From Spinacia oleracea (lineage: Eukaryota > Streptophyta > Magnoliopsida > Caryophyllales > Amaranthaceae), in the NCBI RefSeq assembly GCF_020520425.1, contig NC_079491.1:744001-808000 (forward strand): 64,000 bases of DNA. Direction: 5' to 3'. The position numbers and the translations under genes are program-made. The notes below the pieces were generated by a model that was not told the origin of the DNA, ran no database searches, and saw only the letters and a program-made list of their open reading frames with translations. Shown here one piece after another: positions 30,881 to 42,580 of this stretch (within the stretch, counting starts at the first letter, position 1; each line of letters begins with the position of its first letter).

Positions 30881-31669
30881 TCTGAATCAATAATTTCAGA
30901 TTTAAGGTAGATATAAAAACTTTCAGATTTCTGAATATAACTTCAAAGGCAGGCAGATAAAAAACAGTGAATTCCAGAAACGATAGAAAGGCCGAAATAT
31001 AGGCATTGTATCTAACATGGACACTTCTGGAAAAGAGATGCTTTCAAGACAACACATCTGAAATCAAGCATTATGTTATGACATGGATAGGGCCTGCAAG
31101 AGAAAAGGGTATGTGAAACAATCCCCATGAATTCACAAGCTTAAACATTTCGAGAGCTATATCTCAGCTCTTAAGCTGATGTTGACTGGCATGAAAGAAC
31201 ATAAGAGGGCATCAAAAGTAGATTCAGTAACAAAAATAGAACTGAGAAGCTATAAGTAGGAGGAACAGAGGAAAAGCATATGAACACCAGAAAAATTCAA
31301 CACAGATTTGATTATAATGTTCAGTAGAAGAAAATCCTTTCAGGGTGAAACATCATGTTGTTCATGGAAACTGCAGGAACATAGACGGATAGCACAAAGT
31401 CAAGAAAGGAATGAAGGATCCTAGCTGGACAAAAGATGAATAGATAAAGTAGCCATGAAATCTAAGCTCCATCTAGACAGATCTTGTGCAAATCTTCTGG
31501 TACGACCTTGATAGGCATTTTTGATGGAGGGCATACGATCTGATGGAATATTTCTAAAAAGGAGCTTTTCTGGTGGAATAACCTAGAGAAAGTATTTAGA
31601 GAATAACAGTGAAGAGAAAGCCCTTTTACTCCAGTTCCAACTTTCCTACCAAGAAAACAACCTGAGAAG
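30881..31669. other. intergenic, likely 3' UTR of the KH gene on the right
   Basis: No ORF or repeat recognised. The part nearest 31669 should be 3' UTR of the minus-strand KH gene. Confidence 0.4.
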
Positions 31670-33142
31670 TTAAGTTGCCATAATGAATGCGTGAATCAAG
31701 TTTTCAGCTGAACGCTTCTGGTCAGATGTGCCAGATATATGTGCCACACGATCTCCACGCGAAGACTTTGGCTCAGAAATTTCTATAACAGCTCCAGATA
31801 TCTGAAAGACCAAATACAAACAGAGTTCCAAAGAATGTTAGATACTCAAAATTAAAACCCTCAGCATTTAAATCAACACAAAGGAAAAGACCGGCATAAA
31901 AGGAAAGGAGCAAAAGAGAAGCAAACATGAAGAACTAAAAAAAAATCACACTTCAGCAGGAATACTTGCTTCCACACATATAGCTCACAAGTTTAAAGGT
32001 CAGTTTCCTACTGAGAATTAGAGATGTATAGGTATAGTCTTTTGATAGAAGCTCACTCAAGCTTCAGTAATCCAGGTTAGTGGAGACAAAGCGCCTTAAT
32101 ACTTCTATTCAGTAAAGAAATGAGAAAAGCTGAATTGTATGGATTAGAAGATGCAATACTTGGATCTTATACTCTACCAATAAGAAAATAAAGAAACAGC
32201 ACTACTCATATTTTCAAAAGCTTGTCTTGCACTAAACTAATAACATGATTGAGTTAGGGGGTTCATGATGGCTTTAGCCGAAGTCATCATAGCATACATA
32301 GCTTCAATAGTACATCTAATGAATCTTAAGAAGCAATCAGTAGTACTGAAGCTCGACTAGGTCTATTATCATTAATGACATATTTTGAATGCTACAAATA
32401 TATAATAAACAGCTATTTGATATTGACAATAGGAACGCGGACTCTCAAGCACACCACCACCCCGAAAATGTTAGCCAATGTTTTAGCCAAGTATCATACT
32501 CAAAATAATAGCACGTGAACATAATCAAAATGAAAAATCTCACATCAAATCGACAAAACAGAATGTACCTGACGAATATTGGAAAGATTAGCCCCGCTTT
32601 TTCCTATAACTTTATTTACTGCACTAGCAGGGATCAATATCTCCAGAGTAGAGGATGGCATCATTCTGTTCAGTGCCATAAGCAGAATAGAAAACAATTA
32701 TCAGACAATGAGGCAAAAAGTCTAGCTACAGAAAGAAATTATGGATTTAAAGAAGATGAATCGCTAGTATAATACCCTCCATAAAGATTGGATGAATATG
32801 AAGATCCGTAGCCATCATCTCCCATCTGAAAAATACAAACCAAGAATTTGTATTGATATAAACAGAGGAGACCAGAATTTGCTAATATAGAATAATAACA
32901 GCAATTAAATCAGAGACCTGAATCCAGCCAACATTTTAACGTTATGACTAAAGATATCCAACCACAGCCCAGAAACAAAATCAGGCAAAGGAAGAAAAGG
33001 AGACCATGGTAAAGAAAGGGAGGAGCAGCACTGAGAAAATTAATTATTCTTTTACAACAACAATATCAGAGCCTTAATCCCAATCACTGATGGAGTTGGC
33101 TACATGAACCAAGAATTTTATCTCCTATGGTCTTCGACAAAT

Positions 33143-33202
<60 letters not shown>

Positions 33203-36200
33203 CCCTCCTATTAAGTGCTATATGCCTCATGTAAACCCAATTTCATAATACGTATCATTCTTAACTCCCTCCTTTCAAGTCATCTTCGGCCTCCTCATCT
33301 TCTCCTAAAATCTCTACTATCCCAAATTCCCAACCCTCTACTTATTGGTGTATCTTCTGATCACCGTCTCACATGGCCAAAACCAGTGTAATCTATTCTC
33401 CCCTTGTCTTATTTTCAATATCTGCAACTCCAGCTTTCCTCCAAACATTTTCATTCCTAATCATCTCCCTTAAGGTATACCCACACATCTCTCTCAATTC
33501 CCAATACAAGCATCTCTACTACCCATCTTTCTAAAATGTTTCTTCCTAAATGCCCAACATTCTGACCCATATAACAATGCTGGATATAGCACTTTCAAAT
33601 GTGAGGTGAATATTAATAAATTTTTCATTCAAATATTCAGTTTCTACAACCAAACACCAGAAATTTACAAGAGCAGAAATAACAGAGAAGGGACAAAACA
33701 ACACAAACAACAACAATATTAAAAGGTTGTCAGAAAAAGAGGAAGCAGCTACTATGCATCGTGAGAACAACACCTTAGAGTGTTCTGACCAATATTTTTT
33801 TACCTAAATCTCAAATGGGAAGCACGTAGTTCAATATTAAGGTGGGTTTTTCCTACACTAAAAAACCTAGAATATTGCAGCTAAGTGGAAGGCAAAGCAC
33901 CATCTACAATATGAGTTTCGACATACCGACAATGATCCATATTTGTAATGGCCACTAGACGAAAACATGTCAACCCCACTTCCAGCTTCGGTTCTTGGCT
34001 GATAACCCATATGGTTGACTGGAGGAACAGTTTGTAAAACAGGAGGCAGTGAAAGGCCACTGCTTCCAGCATATAAAGGTTCAGGAACAGCAGAAGGATT
34101 CCTGGCACCATCCTTATCTTTCAGAGCATCATCACGGAGTCTTAGAACGATTTGTATAAGTGCATCTCTGACATTATTTACTTCTCCAGAGACCTGACAT
34201 GATATAAGAAGTAACAAGAAATTAACTCAGCTACAAAGAATAGTACCAAAATTTTAAAGGAATAGAGGACTCGTACCTCAACATATTCATCACCTTCATC
34301 AGCACACTTTGGCTTCTCTCCTTTCGAGATCCGGATATCAGCTCTAGTCCTTTTCCTAATCTCGTTGATAATTGAGCCACTTTTCCCTATAATGCACCCA
34401 ATATTCCTAGATGGAATTAGAAGGCGCATGGTAATGTTTTCAGCTTTTTCAGCATCTTCATTGATCTTTTCTTGAAGCAATAAGACAGCTTCAATTGCCT
34501 TTGATTGCATATCATCCAGTGACTGACAGGAAACAGCAGTTAGATCAATAGCAAAAAAATCACAAAGCCAAATAACAGACAACAAAACTAGTAAAAAGTC
34601 CTAGAGTAATTCCCCAAATACACAAAGAACAAACGCATGAAAATTGTCATATATGAGAAAGACAAGAGCAATAAGATCAAAATACTAACAAAGACCACAA
34701 AAGAAACACTTAAACAGTACTTAGTTAAGAGCAGAAAACTATCAACTTCACAAATATTCATGTCCACCTTAAGGAGTTTAATTCTGGAAGTGTAGTGGAA
34801 AAGTGCAATACAAAAAAAAGTAAAAATATGAGGATTTCATATCAACTCCATATTAATGCCGATAGAACTTTGAAAACGCATGAAAATATGACGATAGAAC
34901 TTCTGTGCACCCAAAATTAAGGCCTTTGAACTCTATATTAATGATGATGTACTCATATACCCCCCTAAAAGCAGATGACAAATATAATTAACTAAGCAAG
35001 GAACCAACAAGACATTAATGTTGAATTACCACATTATAACAACAAGCTTTTAGTTTTTCGAAAAAGAAAATACCACCTCTGTCCCATAAAGACTGTCATA
35101 GTGAGAAACCGCATTTCCGGAAGGAAAATAATATCATTGAACACATATAAAAGATATACTCCGTATACCAAAACTGCCACTTTCATGCATTCATTGCTAC
35201 AAAGCCACTTATCAAACTAACTGATAGTTAATAGTTCTTATGTGGCACGGATGTCTAACAACGTGTGATGAGTACATCAAGCTTATAACCTCTGAGGGAT
35301 AAACAAAATCAAATGGAAAATTGACAATCATAGTGAGACTGAGGTAGTTACGGAGAGAAGCGCTATACGTCAGTTGTAGTAACAAAATAGAAGAAGTAAT
35401 ACCTCAGTTGAAGTTATGGTAATCACACATTCTTTGTACTTATCTTTGGTAATCTTAGCATCATCAACCTCAATGTGTGTACCACTGGCCTGTCTTACAC
35501 TTTTGATAGTACACCCTCCCCTCCCAATGACACGCCCAATCTTATCAGAAGGACATAAAACCCGAACTGTCAACTCTTCAGACCGAGAGGTCCCACCATA
35601 GCCAGGGACAACAACAGACCACATGCTTCCTGTGTCAGTAAAGCCTGAAACGGGAAGTTCTTGTGCACGAGCATCCATTAGAGGAGGAGCAGACCTAGAA
35701 GGAACTATGGAATCAGAATAAAACCCACTGCTAGGATATATGGGCATGTCAGCAGGAATAATGATACGTGGTGCAACCTCTGGCACAGTAGTGTCCAGGG
35801 GTATTTCTTCTTTAGGAGCAAACTTGTACATGATTGCAGAAACAGCAAATAATGCTTTCTTGATAGCTTCAGAATCTCCAGAAATCTGTGTAAAGACGAA
35901 GAACAGTAAGGATAACGAGCATTCTGTGCGAGCTATTTAAACTTTTAAGAGTTCTAAGACCATTTGGCATGAAACTTTCAACTATTACATCTACATGCCA
36001 ATATAGCTACTAATTACCACTTTCTAAGAGTCTAAGACAGCTCACCAAAATTTGATCAACTTCCCTAAAGAAGTTGTGTTGCAAAAAGATTGCAACATCA
36101 ATGGATAACAACCACCACCAAAAAAATTTGGACCCCAATGTTCACAAGGATTCTATATTATATTCCTTTATTTTACTATCAAAGAAACTCGCACTAATAA

Positions 36201-36964
36201 ATGCAGTAAACTACAAATCTACTCAAGGAAAAATTGATTTAACACGTTGAGAATAATTCACAAGTATACATGCTGCCACACAGCGATATGATTAATGGCT
36301 ATGCGCCTATTCCAGATATACAATAACTTGTAAGCCAAGAAAAACATATTGCATAGCCTTATTCAGAGGAACCACTAACCTGGACAAAATTATCAAAATC
36401 CATAGCACATGAATGACTTGGATCCGAATCATCCTTACGAGTAACCCTAATATTAGCCCTTGTGTTGCTTCTCAATCTCTTTATAGTGCTCCCGGCCTTG
36501 CCAATTACATTGGCAGACTGACTAGCTGGGACAAGAAGGTTGCATTCTTCTTTATCTTTTTGCCTCTTGTCAGAATCATTCAAGCTACCCAATGCATTTG
36601 CAATGGCAGCATGCACTCTAAGAAGAGCATCTTGAGCGGGGCAAAGTGGCGCATTGTTGTTATACTCCCCGTCAACTTCAATGTCTATTTTATCCTTCAC
36701 ATAACAGTAGATAGTAATGACCCTTTCCTTAGAACCAGGAAATGGATCCACCACTTTCACCTTCGCTTTAGTTTCCTGTCTTATCAAGTTTATCACTTTT
36801 CCAGCTTTACCAATCACGCTACCAATAACGGTATCAGGGCACAGTATTCTGTATGCAACTAATTCATCACCACCCTTCTCCTCCTTATCAGTTCGTCTTC
36901 TCTGATTCTTGTTATCCTCATAGTTGTCTCTCTGACCTCGGTATCGCTTACCCGTTTCACCCAT
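31670..36964 (-). CDS. RNA-binding protein with five KH domains, 619 aa
   Basis: Binds single-stranded RNA; plant relatives (HEN4, RCF3 and At4g18375-like proteins) act in nuclear pre-mRNA processing. Seven exons join in frame: 36380-36964, 35403-35885, 34277-34522, 33927-34193, 32776-32825, 32569-32665 and 31670-31801. The start MGETGKRYRGQRDNYED is followed by KH1 (GSVIGKAGKVINLIR, about 37-84), KH2 (ANVIGKAGSTIKRLR, about 140-178), KH3 (GRVIGRGGCTIKSVR, about 298-345), KH4 (GCIIGKSGSIINEIR, about 383-425) and KH5 (NKVIGKSGANLSNIR, about 550-600). All five keep the G-x-x-G loop (GKAG, GKAG, GRGG, GKSG, GKSG). Length and domain number fit At4g18375-type proteins (about 606 aa). 5' UTR sequence probably extends to about 37800 and may be spliced. 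Confidence 0.93.
33146..33198. repeat. (CT)n microsatellite, about 26 units
   Basis: Uninterrupted CT dinucleotide run in a KH-gene intron. Likely length-variable among individuals. Confidence 0.97.
33225..33595 (-). mobile_element. LINE (RTE-type) 3' fragment in KH intron 4
   Basis: On the minus strand one frame reads MIRNENVWRKAGVADIENKT and, slightly shifted, GFGHVRR, matching the end of the reverse-transcriptase ORF of plant RTE-type LINEs (family pattern RNExxxxKxGVAxIxxK..RWFGHVRRR). Only this C-terminal part is present, the frames are broken, and it lies antisense within the intron relative to no coding need. Decayed and inactive. Confidence 0.72.
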
Positions 36965-37870
36965 ATAAAAACAATTTTCTACAAACACAGGAGAAATTTT
37001 GTTCAAATTTTTGTACAGTTCCCTTAACAAACAAACCATGAGAAAGTTATACAAATATCACGTCTTGGATCGTGCTGTTGTTAGTAGCCAATTCGCTTTA
37101 TCAAGAGCAACATATTATGACCAATTTCATTCACTAACACCCAATTGCAATAAAGTTTGAGAAATTTGGTTTACATTTTTATACAGTCCCTTTAACAAAC
37201 CATGAAAAAATTATACAAATATCACGTCTAGGATTGTGCCGTTGTTAGTTGCCAATTCACTTTATCAAGAGCAACATAGAATGACCAATTTCATTCACTA
37301 ACAACCCAATTGCAATAAAGTTTAGCCCTTTAATCTACAAATTTAATCTTCTGCCTCAAAAATCGATGATCCTTTCAACCAAATCATGATTCCAGCTCTA
37401 ATTTATCAAATCCAACATTGTTGAAATACGAAACTATTAAATCAGTATCCATTTCAGCTATTGTTATGGGGAATTTTAACAGGAAAATAAGAACACAAAT
37501 AAATCGAATAAGCAAAACTAATTCTCACAACAACCCAACACTGAAAATTAAAATTGGGAGTTACCTCAAAATACCCGAAAATCAAACTGAATAAAAATGT
37601 ACAAATTTCTTTCAATTTTACCTGAAGAATCGAAAAGGGAAAGACAATTATCAGAATTCAAGAAACCCGACATAGAAGAAAAGCACCAAGAAACAAAAAT
37701 TCTGCAAATAGGAGAGAGAAAGGAGACACTAACCAGAAAGATGGAGACTCTGGAGAAGAGGGAACACGATGACGACGGCTCCAACTTCAAGGATCCTATG
37801 AATCTATGAATGCACAACCAAATTTGTGACCAATTTTTGACGATCCTTTCATATATTTGCTACTATTGTC
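36965..37870 (-). promoter_or_regulatory. KH gene 5' UTR and promoter region with a short direct duplication
   Basis: Contains two copies of a block: AAATATCACGTCTTGGATCGTGC (about 37051) and AAATATCACGTCTAGGATTGTGC (about 37217), each followed by GTTGTTAGT, CAATTCNCTTTATCAAGAGCA and CATTCACTAACA. This is a tandem duplication of about 166 bp just upstream of the coding start. A purine-rich 5' UTR exon may lie near 37620-37800. Confidence 0.55.
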
Positions 37871-37884
37871 GAACTTCTTTTGGT

Positions 37885-38450
37885 AATGCTTAGGCCCATA
37901 TCTGGATTAAAGGTGGGTCGGGCCGTGTTGGTGTTGGGCCGTGTTTCGTGTTGGGCCGTGATTCGTGCCGAGTTCGCGCTTCGTGTCGAGTCCGCGTGCA
38001 TTGTGTCTGAACAGATCCGTCCTATGTCAAACCAACTTGTTTCGTGCGGCTACAAAATTCAAAAGGGTGGTTCATGCACGGCTCAAGCTCACAGCTCATA
38101 GTATATTGCATTTATCTGGATTATTATATTATGAGTATGATTTTTCAAACTTAATTTTAACAGATGGAAAGGAGATAGACTAGCACTCTTATGTTCAGGA
38201 TACCAAAGGGATGTTAAATGATGGCACTGCAAATAAGTGCGGGAGTTTCGAATAGCGCTGTTAAAAACTGACCTGATCCGATTGACATTCGACAAAGATC
38301 AAAGTGATCCGGAAAAGAAAAAATTGCATTCATTCAATCCGCATGAGCACCCCTTATCAAGCACACAGACATCATCAGAATTATACCCAAACCGATTGTA
38401 CTTGATTCCTAACCCAGCGATGACCCGATTTGACAACCCTAGTTACTAAA
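37885..38450. repeat. degraded GC-rich / hAT-like repeat mixture
   Basis: 37900-38090 repeats GTGTTGGGCCGTGTTTCGTG-like words; 38260-38446 has GACCTGATCCGATTGACATT and ends ATGACCCGATTTGACAACCCTA, resembling the inner sequence and end of TAGGG..TGTCAAA hAT-type MITEs. Boundaries uncertain. Confidence 0.5.
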
Positions 38451-40218
38451 GAAGTTTCAAGCTCATATTGGTCATGGGGTGAGAACAAGAGTTAGAATCT
38501 ATGACGTATGAGTCTCCCATTTTTCCTTGGTAACTCAGTTGTAGAGCAGTCGTTTGTTAACTGATTGGTAGTTTCTTGCTATTTGAAATATCCGTCAATA
38601 CATATAACACATATTAATACGAGTATAAAATAATTCTATCGAGCACAAACCGTAGTGCTATCATGTATGACTTGACCTAGTAGTATGGTTTGCATCTCAC
38701 AACCTTGATGTTAAATGGAATCAAACCCTAGTCAATGACACTTTAATAAGGAATCCATAATTTTCCCTCAATCCTCAAAAGATCCTATATGCTAAGGCAT
38801 CTAACCATATTGGATTGACTAGTGTGCACTTTTGTCTCACTAAAAAAGGCGCATAAATCATACTCGCAGTGTCATTTCTTTGTCTGTCTTATATGTCATT
38901 TTAGTCAGTCCCTAAAAGATTGTCTCGTTAGTCGTTTCTAAAATTGATCATGAAGCATAGAACTTTACTATCACATAAAATGTATTTGATACCACTATTT
39001 TTATCTTTTCACAACTCCCTTATCCAATTCTTAATCAATCACATTCGATACATGAAGCACGCTATAAAAAACAGAGGAAGTACTTTGTACTCCATAGTGT
39101 TGTAGAGACTCGTACTTCAGCTTATGCACATAGTAGTATATGTACTTGCATGCTAAGGCAATTGTACTAGCAACATTAGCAATAAAAAATAGCAATCAAA
39201 TAGTACTATAACTTAATCATGTCTTAATATTCCTCATTTTGAGTCATGGAAGCCAAAAACCCTTCCAACTTTCTCTCTCCTCTTCCTCTAAATAATCATT
39301 TTAACTCCTAAAATCCAGCTTGATCTTATCTTTTCCCTTTTTTATAAAGTTTTTTGCTTTATTTATTCTTCTTTTATTTTTTATATTCACTTCTAAGTTG
39401 TACTACTCAAATTACTCGTACTTCCTCCTTTCAAATGCACGTACATCCACATTATTTACCATATCCTTCATTTTTGGCTCTCTAATCAACTCGGCAATGA
39501 AGGTGATTTTCTTGAGATTTAGCTCCTAATACAAGATTAATTGGTAAGTCCCTCCTTAATTACTAGTCTTTAACATATTATTTCTTTTATGTATTTTCTT
39601 AATTCAATCATGTGATTTAGGTCTAATATATGCTCAATCAATCTATTATAATTTATACTTCTACCAATAAAGGGTGATTAGTTAGTTAGTTAGCCTTATT
39701 TGCCCTATTTGTTCTTCCTCTCATTAGATTCTCCCTTTGTTGACAACAATGGCATATTTCCAAATAAATGGAATTTGCAACTTGTTTTTATACATCTTTT
39801 TGTTAGATATGGTACTAGGTAGTAGTACAAGTAATTATTTAATAATAATTTGTACTTCTTTTCACCCATGTTAACCGCCCAAGTTGATAACTTTTTTTTT
39901 AATTTTAGAATTCAAGGTATAAATAGGTAGCCGTGTTATAGTTGACATTGTGCACATAAACAAAAAAAAACCCACCACAAAAGTCAAAACTATGTTTCTG
40001 ATTGTCCATCCTATAAACTCTATATTCGCATACATTACAACCTGTCTCTCTTTTAAAAAAGAATATTCATAAAACGGTCATATTTTATGTTAATTTTGTT
40101 AAGTTTTTTTTAAAACTGTATATAATAACACGTCTTGAATGATTCAGTCCCTTTTTTCACCGGTCATCCATAGCCACAATCATATAAAAACATTGACTTA
40201 TATGTATTCTTTGCTTTT
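38451..40218 (+). promoter_or_regulatory. upstream region of the bHLH gene
   Basis: No gene seen. A tRNA-like scrap (GTAACTCAGTTGTAGAGCAG, 38530) is probably an old SINE. Possible TATA boxes lie at about 40117 (TGTATATAATAA) and 40181 (CATATAAAAAC). If transcription starts from the first, an upstream ATG at 40202 opens a 66-codon frame that overlaps the main start out of frame. Confidence 0.45.
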
Positions 40219-42107
40219 ATGTCTAACCCTCCATTTGGAAGTCCCCTCTACAACGAGGAAGATGACTTCTCTTTCCCATATCAACCAACAACAACAAGAA
40301 CAAATGATGATCCAATTAATTTCCCAATTACACTTATTGAAGATCAAAATACTTTGCCAAGTACATCATCATTATTACCCATATCAGAGTACCAAGATTT
40401 AAGCATATTTCTTGATGATGATGATCATGCTATAGACTATACACTATTAGAGAAATATGATCCCAACAACATAATACAAGACACCATTAATTGGGCAACT
40501 CCAATTGAACACCAGGTTGGTCTTGAACAGGTACATCATGAGATGCAATACTACTGTCCCACCACCACCAACACCACCACCATCACCACCGCCGCCACCA
40601 CTGCTGGTGTTGCAGCTGTTTCTGGTGTTGGGGAAGGATCATCAAGCAAGAAACTTGATCATAATGCTAAGGAGAAAGTAAGGAGGATGAAGCTTAATGA
40701 AATATTTTTAACACTTCGAACTTTGCTCCCTGATTCTAGAAGAGCTAAGGTACTAATTTACATTATTTATGTCACATTGTTTTTGTTGCTTAATTACATA
40801 AATATATAACTTCAAATTAAAGTGGTCGATCCATGTTGATGTGTTATAATCAATTAATCATGTGTGTTTATAATCATGTGCATTTGTACATTACAAGTAA
40901 TGCATCATCATACATTCATTCTACTTGAAGATGAAAGGAGTCGAGCTAATTAAACCTAAGACACTAATGTAAATTACACCTTAAACCACCAACACTATGG
41001 TCTATGGAATATAATTAGAGCCAACGAGCCATAACCTAGTGTGGGTGAGGAATTTGAGGGAACTCAGCTTGTGACTTGAAAGACTTAGAGATCTATCACA
41101 AGGTCGAACCCCATCAGCTGCGAAATGCTAAATGCTTAGGAGTGGCTCAAACATAGATTCACGTTGTTGAAACTCAGTTTGGAACCTCCGTTGAGCTTAT
41201 AGGTGAATTGCATTCTCCTTCCCTTATTGGGTTGCGTAGGCCCATTTCATATTTCTCTGAAATTTATCATGGTATCAGAGCCCAGGTTTATTGGGACTTT
41301 CATAACTGGCTATTTCTAAGGACACTCACATATGAGTGCGAGTATTGAAACCCATTTTTACCCACATGTGAGATGTCCACACCCATTTCATATTTCTCTG
41401 AAATTTAACACACATAACTGGACTGACTAACTTGAGATAGATATTCGATTCAATACAGTACATTACTACAATACTCTTCCTCAATCAAGAACGAGATCTT
41501 GATCTTCTATATGCAAATGCCAAGTGCCAACACCATTTCAAGTAATGGACACTTACTTTGTTTTGCAGAAGAGGTGGAGTGCACCATATGTTATTGACAG
41601 AGCCCTCGATTATGTACCTCAACTTCAAGCTGAAGTAGAGAAGCTAACACTCGAGAAAAACAACATGATTTCAGTACTAGGAAAGAAGCAGAAACTGCAA
41701 GTTGTTGTAGATAACAACAATGTTGCTAACAAAGATAACAAGACACTAACAGTTTCGATGAATGAAGTGAAAAATGGTGAAGTGATAGTCCAAATATGTG
41801 AACAGAACAACAACAATGTTGGTATGTTGTCAACTTTGATTGAGAAATTAGAAGGTCAGGGCATGATTGTTCTAGGAGCTTCTTCGCAACATGTTTGTGA
41901 AGACAGATCCTGCTTCCATCTTCATGTCCAAGTATGTTAATTTTCTTTTCTAATTAATCACTAATTACACATATAATCATATGCAAAATGTATGAGCATC
42001 TAATTACTTAATTACTGTGTTTTTTTTTTGTGCAGATGGGTGAAAACCCAGTTGAAGCTGATTATGTTGCAGTCTTACACAAGAAGATAATTTCTTGGTT
42101 GTCTTAG
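40219..42107 (+). CDS. bHLH transcription factor, ORG2/bHLH38-101-like (subgroup Ib), 321 aa
   Basis: DNA-binding regulator; subgroup Ib members (bHLH38/39/100/101, ORG2/ORG3) activate iron-uptake genes together with FIT. Exons 40219-40749, 41569-41931 and 42036-42107 join in frame. The N-terminal half is acidic and Thr-rich (NTTTITTAATT). The basic/HLH region, KLDHNAKEKVRRMKLNEIFL followed by TLRTLLPDSRRAK, continues across intron 1 into KRWSAPYVIDRALDYVPQLQ; this KxWSAP..ID pattern and the intron position are typical of ORG2-like proteins. The basic region keeps His, Glu and Arg of the E-box reader. A C-terminal ACT-like region (VIVQICEQNNNNVGMLSTLI) follows. The iron role is inferred from family only. 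Confidence 0.87.
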
Positions 42108-42580
42108 TGTTAGTTTAGTATACAGAGATATGTTTTTTCATATCAGGACTAATTTGACTACTATTTGAGATCCACAACTCATGAAGTTGATCCTGTTTCC
42201 ACAAAGAAGCCGAATCATGCAGTTCTTTCAGAAAAGAAGATGAACTGGAGAACGTACAGATCAAAAACTCAAGAAGAATATATATGTAGTATATATATAA
42301 CATCCTCATATATACGCGATTATGTGATATTGCTATAGTTATAATGTAATAACAAAATGGTTATGTGATAAATAGAAAGTTGAGCCTCAAACCTTCAACA
42401 ATGGTGCATTTTCATGAATATTAGGATTTTCATTCATCTTATACTCCATATGTATATAAGATAGGAGTATATATATGCTGAATACCACTAAACATACAAG
42501 ACAACGTCTAAATCTAAAAGAAAACAGATTAGAAAAATTTCAAGTGCTCATTTCCCATCCATGGATGAGAAACCTATAAT

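Noticed and set aside
41030-41420. LTR-element remnant suggested by TGGTATCAGAGCCC in bHLH intron 1
   Set aside because: That word resembles the usual initiator-tRNA primer site, but I could find no pair of terminal repeats or any coding part, so no element is called.
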